This document shows, piece after piece, positions 8,223-15,569 of a stretch of 45,961 nt of DNA. Numbering within the stretch: position 1 is the stretch's first letter; the number at the start of each line of letters is the position of its first letter. Location of the stretch: contig JAQBZB010000036.1 of NCBI GenBank assembly GCA_027622275.1, positions 1 to 45,961 of the forward strand, read 5' to 3'. The position numbers and the translations under genes were made by a program. A model generated the notes under the pieces. The model made no database searches and was not told where the DNA came from. It was given only the letters and a program-made list of their open reading frames with translations. Origin of the DNA: Planctomycetota bacterium (GTDB taxonomy: Bacteria > Planctomycetota > Planctomycetia > Pirellulales > Pirellulaceae).

Positions 8223-9488
8223 TTAATCGCGAGACAAGATGATCGCAGCGGCCTGGCCGGGGCCGCTTTGACTGAGGATCATGGCAACCGGTTTCGTACC
8301 AACGAGCGATTCGCCCTGAATGACGTTGACGGGACATTCAGGATCCGCGGTTTCGTAGTTCAACGTGCGCGGCACTTCGTTATGCTGGAACGCCAAGATA
8401 CTCGCCGCTGTCTCCACCGCGCCGCCCCCGGAACCCAGGTTGCCGAAGTAGCTCTTGAACGCCGTTACGGGAACGTCGCCCAAACAATCACGAATCGCTT
8501 GTGCTTCAAGTGGATCTTCGTGGATCGTCGAGACACCATAAGCGCTGACGAATCCAACGCTATCCCGTTCGAGACCGGCACCGGCGAGCGCCTGCATGAT
8601 CGAGCGACGGATCGCGTTGCCAGTAGCTGGCTCCGATGTCATGCGGGCCTCATAACTATCTCCCGTGCCACGGATCGTCGCCAGCACGGTCGCCCCTCGG
8701 CGTAGGGCATGTTCGCGCCGTTCGATCACAAACGCCCCCGCGCCATCGCCGTTGACCATTCCGTCACGCGCGGCGTCGAAGGGCCGGGAAGCCGCCGTGG
8801 GATCGTCTTCGCGATGTGAAAGATTGGCATCGCCGCGATAGAGCAGTTGGGTCACGTTGAGTCGCGCTCCGAAACCGCCGACGATCATCACATCCGCGTT
8901 TCCGCGGCGGATGATGTGCATGGCTTCGTTCATCGCCTGCAAGCTCGATACGTCGCCATGCGTGATCGAATTGCCCGGCCCCCGCGCGTCGTGCGCGATC
9001 CCGATGTGACAGGCGGCCATGTTCGGGAGATACTTCAACATCCACAGCGGAAAGTTCTTTTTGGCGGCTTGTTCGGGCCACAACGTTGGATCAACCTCGC
9101 CATTGACTTTGCAACCTTGATACACGTCGACCAACTCTTCCGGCGGCCCGTAGGGCATTTCCGATCCAAACACGACTCCGAAACGATCGGGATCGACCGT
9201 ACCGCTGACGATGCCTGCGTATTCGACCGCCATCGCCGCCGCGGCAAAGCCGAGTTGGATTTCGCGCGACATCACCTTCAGGCTCTTGCGCGGCGTCACG
9301 TATTGCTTCGCGTCGAAATCGGTGACTTCTCCGCCAAACCGCACCGGCATCTCGGTTCCTTGCAGGATCGAGAGGGGCTTTACACCACTGGTTCCCTCGC
9401 GAAGCGACTTCCAGAACGGCTCGATGCCAATTCCGATCGGACTGACAACGCCGATCCCGGTGATCACAATTTGAGAGGCTTCGGACAT
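8223..9488 (-). CDS. Ketoacyl-synthase homologue lacking the Cys-His-His triad
   Basis: This 421-residue protein matches FabF-type ketosynthases end to end (VITGIGVVSPIG at the start, ASRPFDAARDGMVNGDGAGA near 235). Ungapped comparison with the E. coli FabF active-site segments shows the nucleophilic Cys replaced by Asp179 (SITHGDVSS), the first His by Tyr317 (SAYGVST) and the second by Asn350 (KSYFGN). Lys345 is kept. The FGFGG loop is replaced by SQSGPG. It therefore cannot condense by the normal mechanism. It may be a chain-length-factor-like partner, a decarboxylase, or a structural subunit. No acyl carrier protein or active ketosynthase is nearby. The gene converges with the M81 gene, 17 bases away. 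Confidence 0.88.
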   Translation of the reverse strand: MSEASQIVITGIGVVSPIGIGIEPFWKSLREGTSGVKPLSILQGTEMPVRFGGEVTDFDAKQYVTPRKSLKVMSREIQLGFAAAAMAVEYAGIVSGTVDPDRFGVVFGSEMPYGPPEELVDVYQGCKVNGEVDPTLWPEQAAKKNFPLWMLKYLPNMAACHIGIAHDARGPGNSITHGDVSSLQAMNEAMHIIRRGNADVMIVGGFGARLNVTQLLYRGDANLSHREDDPTAASRPFDAARDGMVNGDGAGAFVIERREHALRRGATVLATIRGTGDSYEARMTSEPATGNAIRRSIMQALAGAGLERDSVGFVSAYGVSTIHEDPLEAQAIRDCLGDVPVTAFKSYFGNLGSGGGAVETAASILAFQHNEVPRTLNYETADPECPVNVIQGESLVGTKPVAMILSQSGPGQAAAIILSRD

Positions 9489-9540
9489 AATACCTTTTGA
9501 TGAGTGAGGCGATGGCCAAGCAGCGAGCGATTGGAGCGCC

Positions 9541-9669
9541 AGTGCTTGGTCAGGACTAAGAGTTGGGGTTGTCGAAATCAGCCGCTACGCGATAGCGTGC
9601 GGTTCTCGCGGGAAAACCGCAGGCCATCGCCAAGCGGCTAATCCAAAAATCAAGCTTTGACAAAGCACT
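9541..9669. repeat. MITE-like palindrome with two nested inverted repeats
   Basis: The outer arms are agtgcttggtca (9541-9552) and tgacaaagcact (9658-9669), which pair with one mismatch. The inner arms at 9580-9604 and 9615-9639 (agccgctacgcgat and its partner atcgccaagcggct) pair imperfectly over about 25 positions. The element fills most of the spacer between the ketosynthase-like and acyltransferase genes on the minus strand. No transposase is encoded; it could be a non-autonomous mobile remnant or a folded RNA segment. Confidence 0.6.
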
Positions 9670-9723
9670 AGATCCTTTATCGCACGCGGCTATCGAATTT
9701 CAAACGGGTGGGAGACAAGTGAA

Positions 9724-10872
9724 TCAGGCGTCCTCCGACCATTCGGAATTCGGACCACGATCATACAACCGGTACGTCTTTGTCAGCTTCGCACCGCCTC
9801 GCTTCAGGGATTTGTACGACAGGTGGTTGCTCTCCAAAACCCAAGAGAACTCGACCTCTTTGACCCCCCAAGCGATCGCCTCCGGGACGATACGGGACAG
9901 AATCACGACACCAAGGCCCCACTTCTGATACTCGGGGATAACATTTGTACTGATCAGTCGGATATTTTTAATTGCCCGCCGATTCCAGAATAAGCGCAAA
10001 AAACCAAACGGGAAGAGGCGACCGTCGATCTCTTTGATGCGAGGGTTGTAATCGAGCAACCCGAAACAAGTGGCGACGGGGCGACCGTCGACCTCCGCGA
10101 TGCTGGTCATCTCGGGGACAATCAAGTGCTTCATCGACGCCGCCATGTGATCGACTTCACCTTCCGAGAGCGGCGTAAAGCCCCAGGTGCCGACCAGCGC
10201 CGAATTGTAGATCTCGAGGAATGCACGAACATCTCGGACAAAGTTCTTTGGATCCATGCGTCGCAGCTTAACGTTGAAGCGCCGCGTGGCTTCTTCGACG
10301 ACAAATGCCAACTTTTTGTCGAGCGTTTCGAGCATCTCGACGTGCCCCCAAAACGCATACATGTCTTGCGTCTTGCGAAACCCACAGCCTTCGATCAATT
10401 TCGCGTAGTACGGCGGATTGTAGGTCATCATGAATTGGGGCGAGCTATCGAAGCCTTCGATCAATAGACCAATTTCGTAGTTCATCGACGGGTTCATCGG
10501 CCCGCGGAGATCGTGGATGTCCCGCTCGGCCAGCCAGCCTTGAGCCGCATCGAACAACCCGGCCGCCACGTCCTGATCGTCGATCGACTCGAAGAACCCG
10601 AAGAAGCCGCGTTGTTCCTTATAGCGCTCGATATGCGGGTTGTTGACGATGGCGAGCACGCGTCCTACCGGTTCCCCGTCGCGCATCGCCAGGAAAGCCT
10701 GCCCTTGGGAATGATCATAGAACGGATGCCGAGCAAAACCGGCGAGTTCTTTTTGATTCTGTCGCAGCGGCGGAATCCAGTAAGGATCGTCGCGATAGAT
10801 CTTCCACGGCAGCGTCAGAAACTGTTTCTGCTGACGCTTTGTCTGGACGGGGACCACGGAGATCTCGGACAT
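9724..10872 (-). CDS. YghO-type GNAT acyltransferase
   Basis: This 382-residue protein resembles E. coli YghO and related large GNAT-fold proteins. IYRDDPYWIPPLRQN near the N terminus, a central RGPMNPSMNYEIGLLIEGFD, YNPPYYAKLIEGCGF and a second acetyltransferase-like half ending RGGAKLTKTYRLYDR are typical. Families of this kind transfer acyl groups to amines, and some bacterial ceramide synthases are, as I recall, related acyltransferases; the substrate here is unknown. The ATG at 10872 has GAGG upstream; an in-frame ATG at 10917 has none and would add 15 residues. It is divergent from the epimerase/reductase gene, with a shared 125-base promoter region, and lies downstream of no other gene on its strand. 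Confidence 0.75.
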   Translation of the reverse strand: MSEISVVPVQTKRQQKQFLTLPWKIYRDDPYWIPPLRQNQKELAGFARHPFYDHSQGQAFLAMRDGEPVGRVLAIVNNPHIERYKEQRGFFGFFESIDDQDVAAGLFDAAQGWLAERDIHDLRGPMNPSMNYEIGLLIEGFDSSPQFMMTYNPPYYAKLIEGCGFRKTQDMYAFWGHVEMLETLDKKLAFVVEEATRRFNVKLRRMDPKNFVRDVRAFLEIYNSALVGTWGFTPLSEGEVDHMAASMKHLIVPEMTSIAEVDGRPVATCFGLLDYNPRIKEIDGRLFPFGFLRLFWNRRAIKNIRLISTNVIPEYQKWGLGVVILSRIVPEAIAWGVKEVEFSWVLESNHLSYKSLKRGGAKLTKTYRLYDRGPNSEWSEDA

Positions 10873-10997
10873 CGACTGCCTCGTCGGAACGCGGAAGTGA
10901 ATCGGTCTGGCGGCCATTCGCAGGGCTCAGGCGTTCTCTATAATAGGCTCTCGCGACCCGCGCGCCTTGTGGGTGATCCGTTGCTTGAGGAAATGCG

Positions 10998-11972
10998 ATG
11001 ACAACGCTGGTGACCGGTGCTACAGGGCTCGTCGGTAGCAATGTCGTGCGATTGTTGCGGGACACGGGGGAACCGGTGCGCGTGCTCGCCCGAAAGACGA
11101 GCGACCCGCGACCGTTGGCCGGGCTGGAAGTCGAAGCCGTGACCGGCGATGTCACGGACGTCGAGTCGGTGCGGCGAGCGATGGCCGGCGTGGCGCGAGT
11201 CGTTCATGCGGCGGCAATCGTCCACATCGGCTGGACGGGGCTCGCCTCGCAACGCGCGGTTAACGTCGAAGGGACTCGAAATGTCGCGAAGGCCGCGCGC
11301 GATGCGAATGCGAAGATGGTCCACGTCTCGAGTGTCGACGCGCTCGGGGTCGGCTCGCCCGAGTTGCCCGCCGATGAAGAGTCGCCTCGCGTAGGCAAGG
11401 TGCCCTGCAGTTACGTCATCACGAAACGCGAGGCGGAGCAAGCATTCTTGGACGAAGTCGAGCGCGGCTTGGACGGCGTCATCGTGAATCCCGGACTGAT
11501 GTTTGGGCCGTGGGACTGGAAGCCCTCGTCGGGACGCATGTTGTTGGAAGTTGCCCGGCGGTTCACCCCTTTCGCGCCGACAGGCGGATGTACGATGTGC
11601 GATGTTCGCGACGTCGCCGCCGGTATCTTGGCCGCGCTCGATCGCGGAGTTGCCGGCCGCCGTTACATCCTGGGCGGCGAGAACCTCACCTACTTTGACT
11701 TGTGGAAGCGAATCGCGGATGTCAGCGGCGGGTCCGCTCCGATTTGCCAAGCCGGTCCGCTGCTGCGATTCATTGGGGGACGCGGCGGCGACCTGATCGG
11801 CAAGATCACTGGTCGAGAGCCGGATGTTAACTCGGCCGCCGTGGGCATGTCCAATTTGTATCACTACTACAGCATCGCCCGCGCCCAGGAAGAACTCGGC
11901 TACGTCGTGCGTCCGCTCGAAGAATCGCTCGCCGATGGCTGGCGATGGTTTCAAGCGGAAGGATACGCCTGA
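10998..11972 (+). CDS. NAD-dependent epimerase/dehydratase family reductase (extended SDR)
   Basis: This 324-residue protein has the extended short-chain dehydrogenase/reductase pattern. GATGLVGSNV at residues 7-16 is the nucleotide-binding glycine motif, RVVHAAAIVHIG is the conserved middle strand, HVSSVDALG carries the catalytic Ser, and SYVITK the YxxxK pair. Close relatives include dihydroflavonol-reductase-like and HpnA-type hopanoid-associated epimerases, which act on lipid or sugar substrates. GAGG lies eight bases before the ATG. It is divergent from the YghO-type acyltransferase and followed 26 bases later by the possible nuclease gene. The actual substrate cannot be told from sequence. 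Confidence 0.85.
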   Translation: MTTLVTGATGLVGSNVVRLLRDTGEPVRVLARKTSDPRPLAGLEVEAVTGDVTDVESVRRAMAGVARVVHAAAIVHIGWTGLASQRAVNVEGTRNVAKAARDANAKMVHVSSVDALGVGSPELPADEESPRVGKVPCSYVITKREAEQAFLDEVERGLDGVIVNPGLMFGPWDWKPSSGRMLLEVARRFTPFAPTGGCTMCDVRDVAAGILAALDRGVAGRRYILGGENLTYFDLWKRIADVSGGSAPICQAGPLLRFIGGRGGDLIGKITGREPDVNSAAVGMSNLYHYYSIARAQEELGYVVRPLEESLADGWRWFQAEGYA

Positions 11973-11998
11973 GGCGGCAAGACCACGGGGCGAGTTTC

Positions 11999-12718
11999 AT
12001 GCATGTATCGTTTGAGCACTGCGGCCAACCGGCACGATTGCAGCTAGCCGACGGGCGCACGCGAACCGGGCCGCTGCGATGCAATCAATGCGGCGCACTC
12101 ATCTCGACGATCGACGTCGCCGGCGCGCAGAGCTGGATGGAAGCACAGGTCACCCGCAAACGGGAGTTGACACAGTCTGGCCGGCTTGCCACACGGAAAC
12201 AATCGACCCAGCAGTCCGACGAAGAGATCGATCGTGACGGTTTGTCGGCGGAACTTGCGGCTTGTGCGATCCTCTGTCCCGGCTCGCTCCACCGGTGGCG
12301 CAAGCGATCGGAATTATCCCAGGAAAATCGCGGTCGCGATTTACTCCGCCAATGGACCGGTTTGAATCAGCCCGTCGAAGTAAAACACACCCGCTACCAG
12401 GACGCGCAACGCGGCTTCCTGCTCGTCCGGCCGCCACGTCAAACACCGGGGCGGATGCGCGAAGAGTACATCGACGACGCCTATTATGTCCTGCTGGTCG
12501 GCGCACCCTATCGGCATTCGCTGGCTGGCTGGACGAATCGCGACGGCTTAATACGGGATGGCAAATTGAATCCCGTTCCCATTCAGCACGGACAACGGGA
12601 AAGTTGGGGCCTGCATTGGTCTAAGCTCAGGCCGATCGACGAACTGGTCGCGGAGATCGGCAGTGGTGGGCCGCTGGCCGCGCTCGCCCGTTGGCTCGCC
12701 GATCTTGGAGACAGGTGA
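11999..12718 (+). CDS. Uncharacterised protein, possible PD-(D/E)XK nuclease fold
   Basis: This 239-residue protein belongs to no family I recognise. An N-terminal RCNQCG (residues 27-32) could hold half a zinc site. The middle shows Glu85 in SAELAACAIL, Asp114 in GRDLLRQW and Glu127-Val-Lys129 in PVEVKHTRY, followed by a hydrophobic strand (DAYYVLLVGA, 160-169). Glu, then Asp, then ExK next to beta strands is the layout of PD-(D/E)XK nucleases, so a nuclease-like core is a reasonable inference. The start at 11999 follows a purine-rich GGGGCGAG; a start at 11945 would overlap the previous gene. It may be co-transcribed with the reductase. Confidence 0.6.
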   Translation: MHVSFEHCGQPARLQLADGRTRTGPLRCNQCGALISTIDVAGAQSWMEAQVTRKRELTQSGRLATRKQSTQQSDEEIDRDGLSAELAACAILCPGSLHRWRKRSELSQENRGRDLLRQWTGLNQPVEVKHTRYQDAQRGFLLVRPPRQTPGRMREEYIDDAYYVLLVGAPYRHSLAGWTNRDGLIRDGKLNPVPIQHGQRESWGLHWSKLRPIDELVAEIGSGGPLAALARWLADLGDR

Positions 12719-12745
12719 GGCGGCCATTTTTGCAAGAAATGAACA

Positions 12746-12769
12746 GAGCCGACGATTGCTCGTCGGCTC
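12746..12769. terminator. Hairpin terminator between convergent genes
   Basis: A perfect 10-bp stem, gagccgacga paired with tcgtcggctc, encloses a 4-base loop. On the minus strand it is followed by a T-rich tract (gttcatttcttgcaaaaat), so it best serves the cold-shock gene. On the plus strand it may also end the transcript from 11999-12718. Confidence 0.75.
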
Positions 12770-12813
12770 CGTGTCTCTGTTACGTCCGTTTGCTTCTGAT
12801 CGCGTTACTTAGC

Positions 12814-13014
12814 TTAAAGCGGCGTGACACTTTCGGCAGCTGGACCCTTGGGACCTTGTCCTTCCACGTACTGAACTCGCTGTCCTTCGTGGAGCTCGTC
12901 GAAACGCGCGCCACCTTGAAGGGATGACATGTGGAAGAACAAATCCTTGGTTCCTCCTGTGTCGATGAATCCAAAACCTTTTTCCGTCAACCGCTTGATT
13001 GTACCTTCTGGCAT
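12814..13014 (-). CDS. Cold-shock domain protein (CspA family)
   Basis: This 66-residue protein is a single cold-shock domain. KGFGFID (residues 12-18) is the RNP1 motif and DLFFHMSSL (24-32) the RNP2 motif, and the chain length is what CspA-type proteins have. These bind single-stranded RNA or DNA and act as RNA chaperones or antiterminators. The bases before the ATG read TCCTTTGAGGAAGTAGACGA-like, with a GAGGAAG about eight bases upstream. The upstream spacer is about 390 bases, which allows a long regulated leader as in other csp genes, but no cold box was proven. The gene ends at the hairpin at 12746-12769. Confidence 0.93.
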   Translation of the reverse strand: MPEGTIKRLTEKGFGFIDTGGTKDLFFHMSSLQGGARFDELHEGQRVQYVEGQGPKGPAAESVTPL

Positions 13015-13405
13015 TCGTCTACTTCCTCAAAAGAAACTTTGTGGCGGCACCCGAAAAACGTCTTCGAGTCGTTCCGCCGTAACTCGGCTATTATAGAGAT
13101 CAATTCCGGTGCGTCAATTTGTCCCTCCCAGAAAAATCTGAAATATCTTGGAGAATGCAAGAATTTTCTTCTTCCTGCGGAACTTCGGGGCGGGGCGAAC
13201 GGGGAGATCGATGCTAGCTCGCCCGGATCGAGAGTGCGAGCAGCAATGTTAATCGATCCACCTTTCTCCGGCGAGATGTTTGATCTTGGTCCGCTTTCCA
13301 GCTTAAATACGGTTCATCTTGCTGGCGGCGTTTCATCGTCAGTGATCGACGCCAACAGTGGCTCCCTGCTCCTTTCAATGCAATCGACTTACGATAGGAC
13401 TAACG
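13015..13405. other. Divergent promoter/leader region, csp and lactonase
   Basis: This stretch of about 390 bases lies between the divergent cold-shock and lactonase genes. It is AT-richer near 13080-13160, where promoters for the minus-strand cold-shock gene may lie. I see no gene, repeat or long hairpin. A regulated 5' leader for csp is possible but not shown. Confidence 0.4.
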
Positions 13406-14602
13406 ATGACACACTCCCTTCCTTCCCTTCCTGTTCGGCATGTGCTCTTTTTGGCTGTCTTGATCAGCGGTACGGTATTTGGCATGACCGAAGCAACCAA
13501 TGCCGCCGACCGTGTTCAGGATTATCTCGTCTATGTCGGCACGTACACGGCAGGCGGCAAGAGCAAGGGCATCTACACGCTCAAGCTCAATATGAAGACG
13601 GGCACTCTCCAGCAGATCGGCGTCACGGAAGGAGTCGTCAATCCGTCCTTCGTCGCGATTCATCCGAGCAACAAGTTTCTTTATGCCGTCGGCGAGATCA
13701 GTGAATTCGACGGCAAGAAGGTCGGCGGAGTCACATCGTTCGCTATTAATCCGAAAGACGGCAGCCTGACGAAGTTGAACGAGAAGTCATCCGGCGGCGC
13801 GGGGCCTTGTCATCTCGTGGTCGACGCCACGGGCAAGAATGTGCTCGTCGCGAACTATGGCGGAGGAAGCGTCGCCTGTCTGCCGATCAAAGCCGATGGA
13901 ACTCTCGAAGATGCCTCGTCGTTTATCCAGCACGAAGGTTCAAGCGTCAACCAGCAACGCCAACAGGCACCGCACGGCCACTCGATCAATGTCTCGCCCG
14001 ACAACAAGTTCGCCTTCGCCGCGGACCTCGGACTCGACAAGGTCTTGATCTATGCCTTCGACGCCGAGAAGGGTCAGCTGACACCGAACGATCCCGCTGC
14101 GGCTGACGTCAAACCAGGCTCGGGACCACGTCACTTTGCCTTCCATCCCAGTGGCAAATATGCCTACGTGATCAACGAGATCGCGCTCACGGTGACGGCC
14201 TTCAAGTACAACGCCAAGCGAGGCGCGCTGAAGACCCTGCAAACGATCTCGACGATCCCAGATGCCGATCGCGATCAACAGGGACTCAGCACCGCCGAAG
14301 TCCGCGCCCATCCCTCCGGCAAGTTTCTGTACGGATCGAACCGCGGCCACGACACGATCGTCGCCTTCGGGATCAATCAAGATACCGGCGAGTTGACCTA
14401 TATCGAAAACGAACCCACGCAAGGCAAAACGCCCCGCAACTTCTTCATCGACCCAGTGGGCACTTACTTGCTCGCCGAAAATCAATCCACCGATTCGATC
14501 GTCGTATTCCGTATCAATCAAGACACCGGCGAGTTGGAACCGACTGGCAACAGCATCGAGATTCCATCTCCCGTCTGCATTCGGATGGTGCCCGCTCCAT
14601 GA
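13406..14602 (+). CDS. Exported seven-bladed lactonase (6-phosphogluconolactonase-like)
   Basis: This 398-residue protein starts at the ATG at 13406, which has AGGA upstream and opens into a signal peptide ending EATNAAD. The mature part is a beta-propeller of the lactonase family (PF10282): YVGTYTAGGKSKGIYTLKL opens blade one, repeats of the type PSGKFLY or PDNKFAF recur about every 50 residues, and the conserved PHGHS-type segment is APHGHSIN. Cytoplasmic members hydrolyse 6-phosphogluconolactone; exported planctomycete copies may act on other lactones. It is monocistronic by position, with an SDR gene about 100 bases downstream. Confidence 0.88.
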   Translation: MTHSLPSLPVRHVLFLAVLISGTVFGMTEATNAADRVQDYLVYVGTYTAGGKSKGIYTLKLNMKTGTLQQIGVTEGVVNPSFVAIHPSNKFLYAVGEISEFDGKKVGGVTSFAINPKDGSLTKLNEKSSGGAGPCHLVVDATGKNVLVANYGGGSVACLPIKADGTLEDASSFIQHEGSSVNQQRQQAPHGHSINVSPDNKFAFAADLGLDKVLIYAFDAEKGQLTPNDPAAADVKPGSGPRHFAFHPSGKYAYVINEIALTVTAFKYNAKRGALKTLQTISTIPDADRDQQGLSTAEVRAHPSGKFLYGSNRGHDTIVAFGINQDTGELTYIENEPTQGKTPRNFFIDPVGTYLLAENQSTDSIVVFRINQDTGELEPTGNSIEIPSPVCIRMVPAP

Positions 14603-14618
14603 AGTGACATCTTCGTGG

Positions 14619-14635
14619 GGTGGGCTGTGCCCACC
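14619..14635. repeat. Short hairpin ggtgggc/gcccacc
   Basis: A 7-bp perfect stem with a 3-base loop lies just after the lactonase stop. A very similar ggtggg...ccacc hairpin occurs at 276-292, so this is a dispersed motif; here it could help terminate the lactonase transcript. Confidence 0.5.
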
Positions 14636-14699
14636 ATCCGGATCGCTTAGAATCATGAACTTCTAACTTTCGTGATTCCACATGGCGAGAGCGGACCTC

Positions 14700-15455
14700 A
14701 TGGCATTTCAACTGGACGGACATGTCGCGTTGGTGACTGGCAGCAGCCGCGGACTCGGTAAAGATGTCGCCAAAACACTCGGTCGCGCCGGCGCGAAGGT
14801 CGCGTTTAACTACTTCAATAATCAACAGATCGCGGAAGCAACATTCGAAGAATTCCAAGCGGCGGGCGGACAAGGGATGATGATTCGCGGCGATGCGTCG
14901 GACGAAGCCACCGTCAACGAGATGTGTGCGCAAGTCGCGAGCGAACTCGGCACGATCGATATCCTGGTCCCCAACGCCACGCCGGATCAACCGCAGATGC
15001 CGATCGAGGACTTCACCTGGCAACACTGCCAAGCCATGATCGACTTCTTCATCAAGAGCCCCTTCCTGCTGACCAAAGCTTGCCTGGGCGGGATGAAAGA
15101 GAAACAGTGGGGCCGGATCATTAACATCACGAGCGAAGCCTATCATCGCTCGGTGGGGAACTTCGTACCGTATGTCTCGGCCAAGGGCGGCCAGATCGGT
15201 TTGACAAGAAGCCTCGCGACGGAGTTCGCTCCTTACGGAATCACCGTCAATTCGGTCGCGCCGGGCTGGATTCCGACCGAACGTCATGCCCTCGATCCGC
15301 AAGAGACCAAGGACGGCTATCGTGCGTTAATTCCAGCGAATCGCTGGGGGACGCCGCAAGACATCGGCGACGCGGTACTTTACTTCGCCAGCGAAGAAGC
15401 TTCCTTCGTCACCGGACAAACCTTATGCGTCAACGGTGGCTTGACCCCGTGGTAA
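14700..15455 (+). CDS. FabG-like short-chain dehydrogenase/reductase
   Basis: This 251-residue classical SDR has GSSRGLG (TGxxxGxG cofactor motif) near residue 14, NITSEAYHRS with the catalytic Ser, PYVSAKGG with the YxxxK pair, and VNSVAPGWIPT after it. FVTGQTLCVNGGLTPW closes the chain as in FabG-type enzymes. The usual catalytic Asn-containing NAG motif reads NAT here. Substrate could be a 3-oxoacyl chain or another keto compound. The ATG at 14700 is preceded by a weak GAGAGCGGA; an ATG at 14682 would add six residues. It is followed by a strong palindrome, so it is probably monocistronic. Confidence 0.85.
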   Translation: MAFQLDGHVALVTGSSRGLGKDVAKTLGRAGAKVAFNYFNNQQIAEATFEEFQAAGGQGMMIRGDASDEATVNEMCAQVASELGTIDILVPNATPDQPQMPIEDFTWQHCQAMIDFFIKSPFLLTKACLGGMKEKQWGRIINITSEAYHRSVGNFVPYVSAKGGQIGLTRSLATEFAPYGITVNSVAPGWIPTERHALDPQETKDGYRALIPANRWGTPQDIGDAVLYFASEEASFVTGQTLCVNGGLTPW

Positions 15456-15468
15456 CACGACACAAATA

Positions 15469-15533
15469 GGCGAGCGGGGGACGTCAGTCCCCTGATTCTT
15501 CCAACATCAGGGGACTGACGTCCCCCGTTCGCC
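15469..15533. repeat. 28-bp-stem palindrome
   Basis: The arms at 15469-15496 and 15506-15533 pair over all 28 positions with a single G-T wobble, enclosing a 9-base loop. The core reads gggggacgtcagtcccctga on one side and its complement on the other. It sits between the SDR gene and the ABC operon, where it can end SDR transcription. Its length and G-rich arms match dispersed palindromes rather than an ordinary terminator. Confidence 0.8.
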
Positions 15534-15569
15534 CTTCGGTTTAAATTGAACCCATTAGAGGAGAAAGAC

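Noticed and set aside
8223-11972. Calling this a sphingolipid (ceramide) gene cluster outright
   Set aside because: The window has no serine palmitoyltransferase, acyl carrier protein or acyl-ACP synthetase gene, so the pathway remains only a hypothesis.
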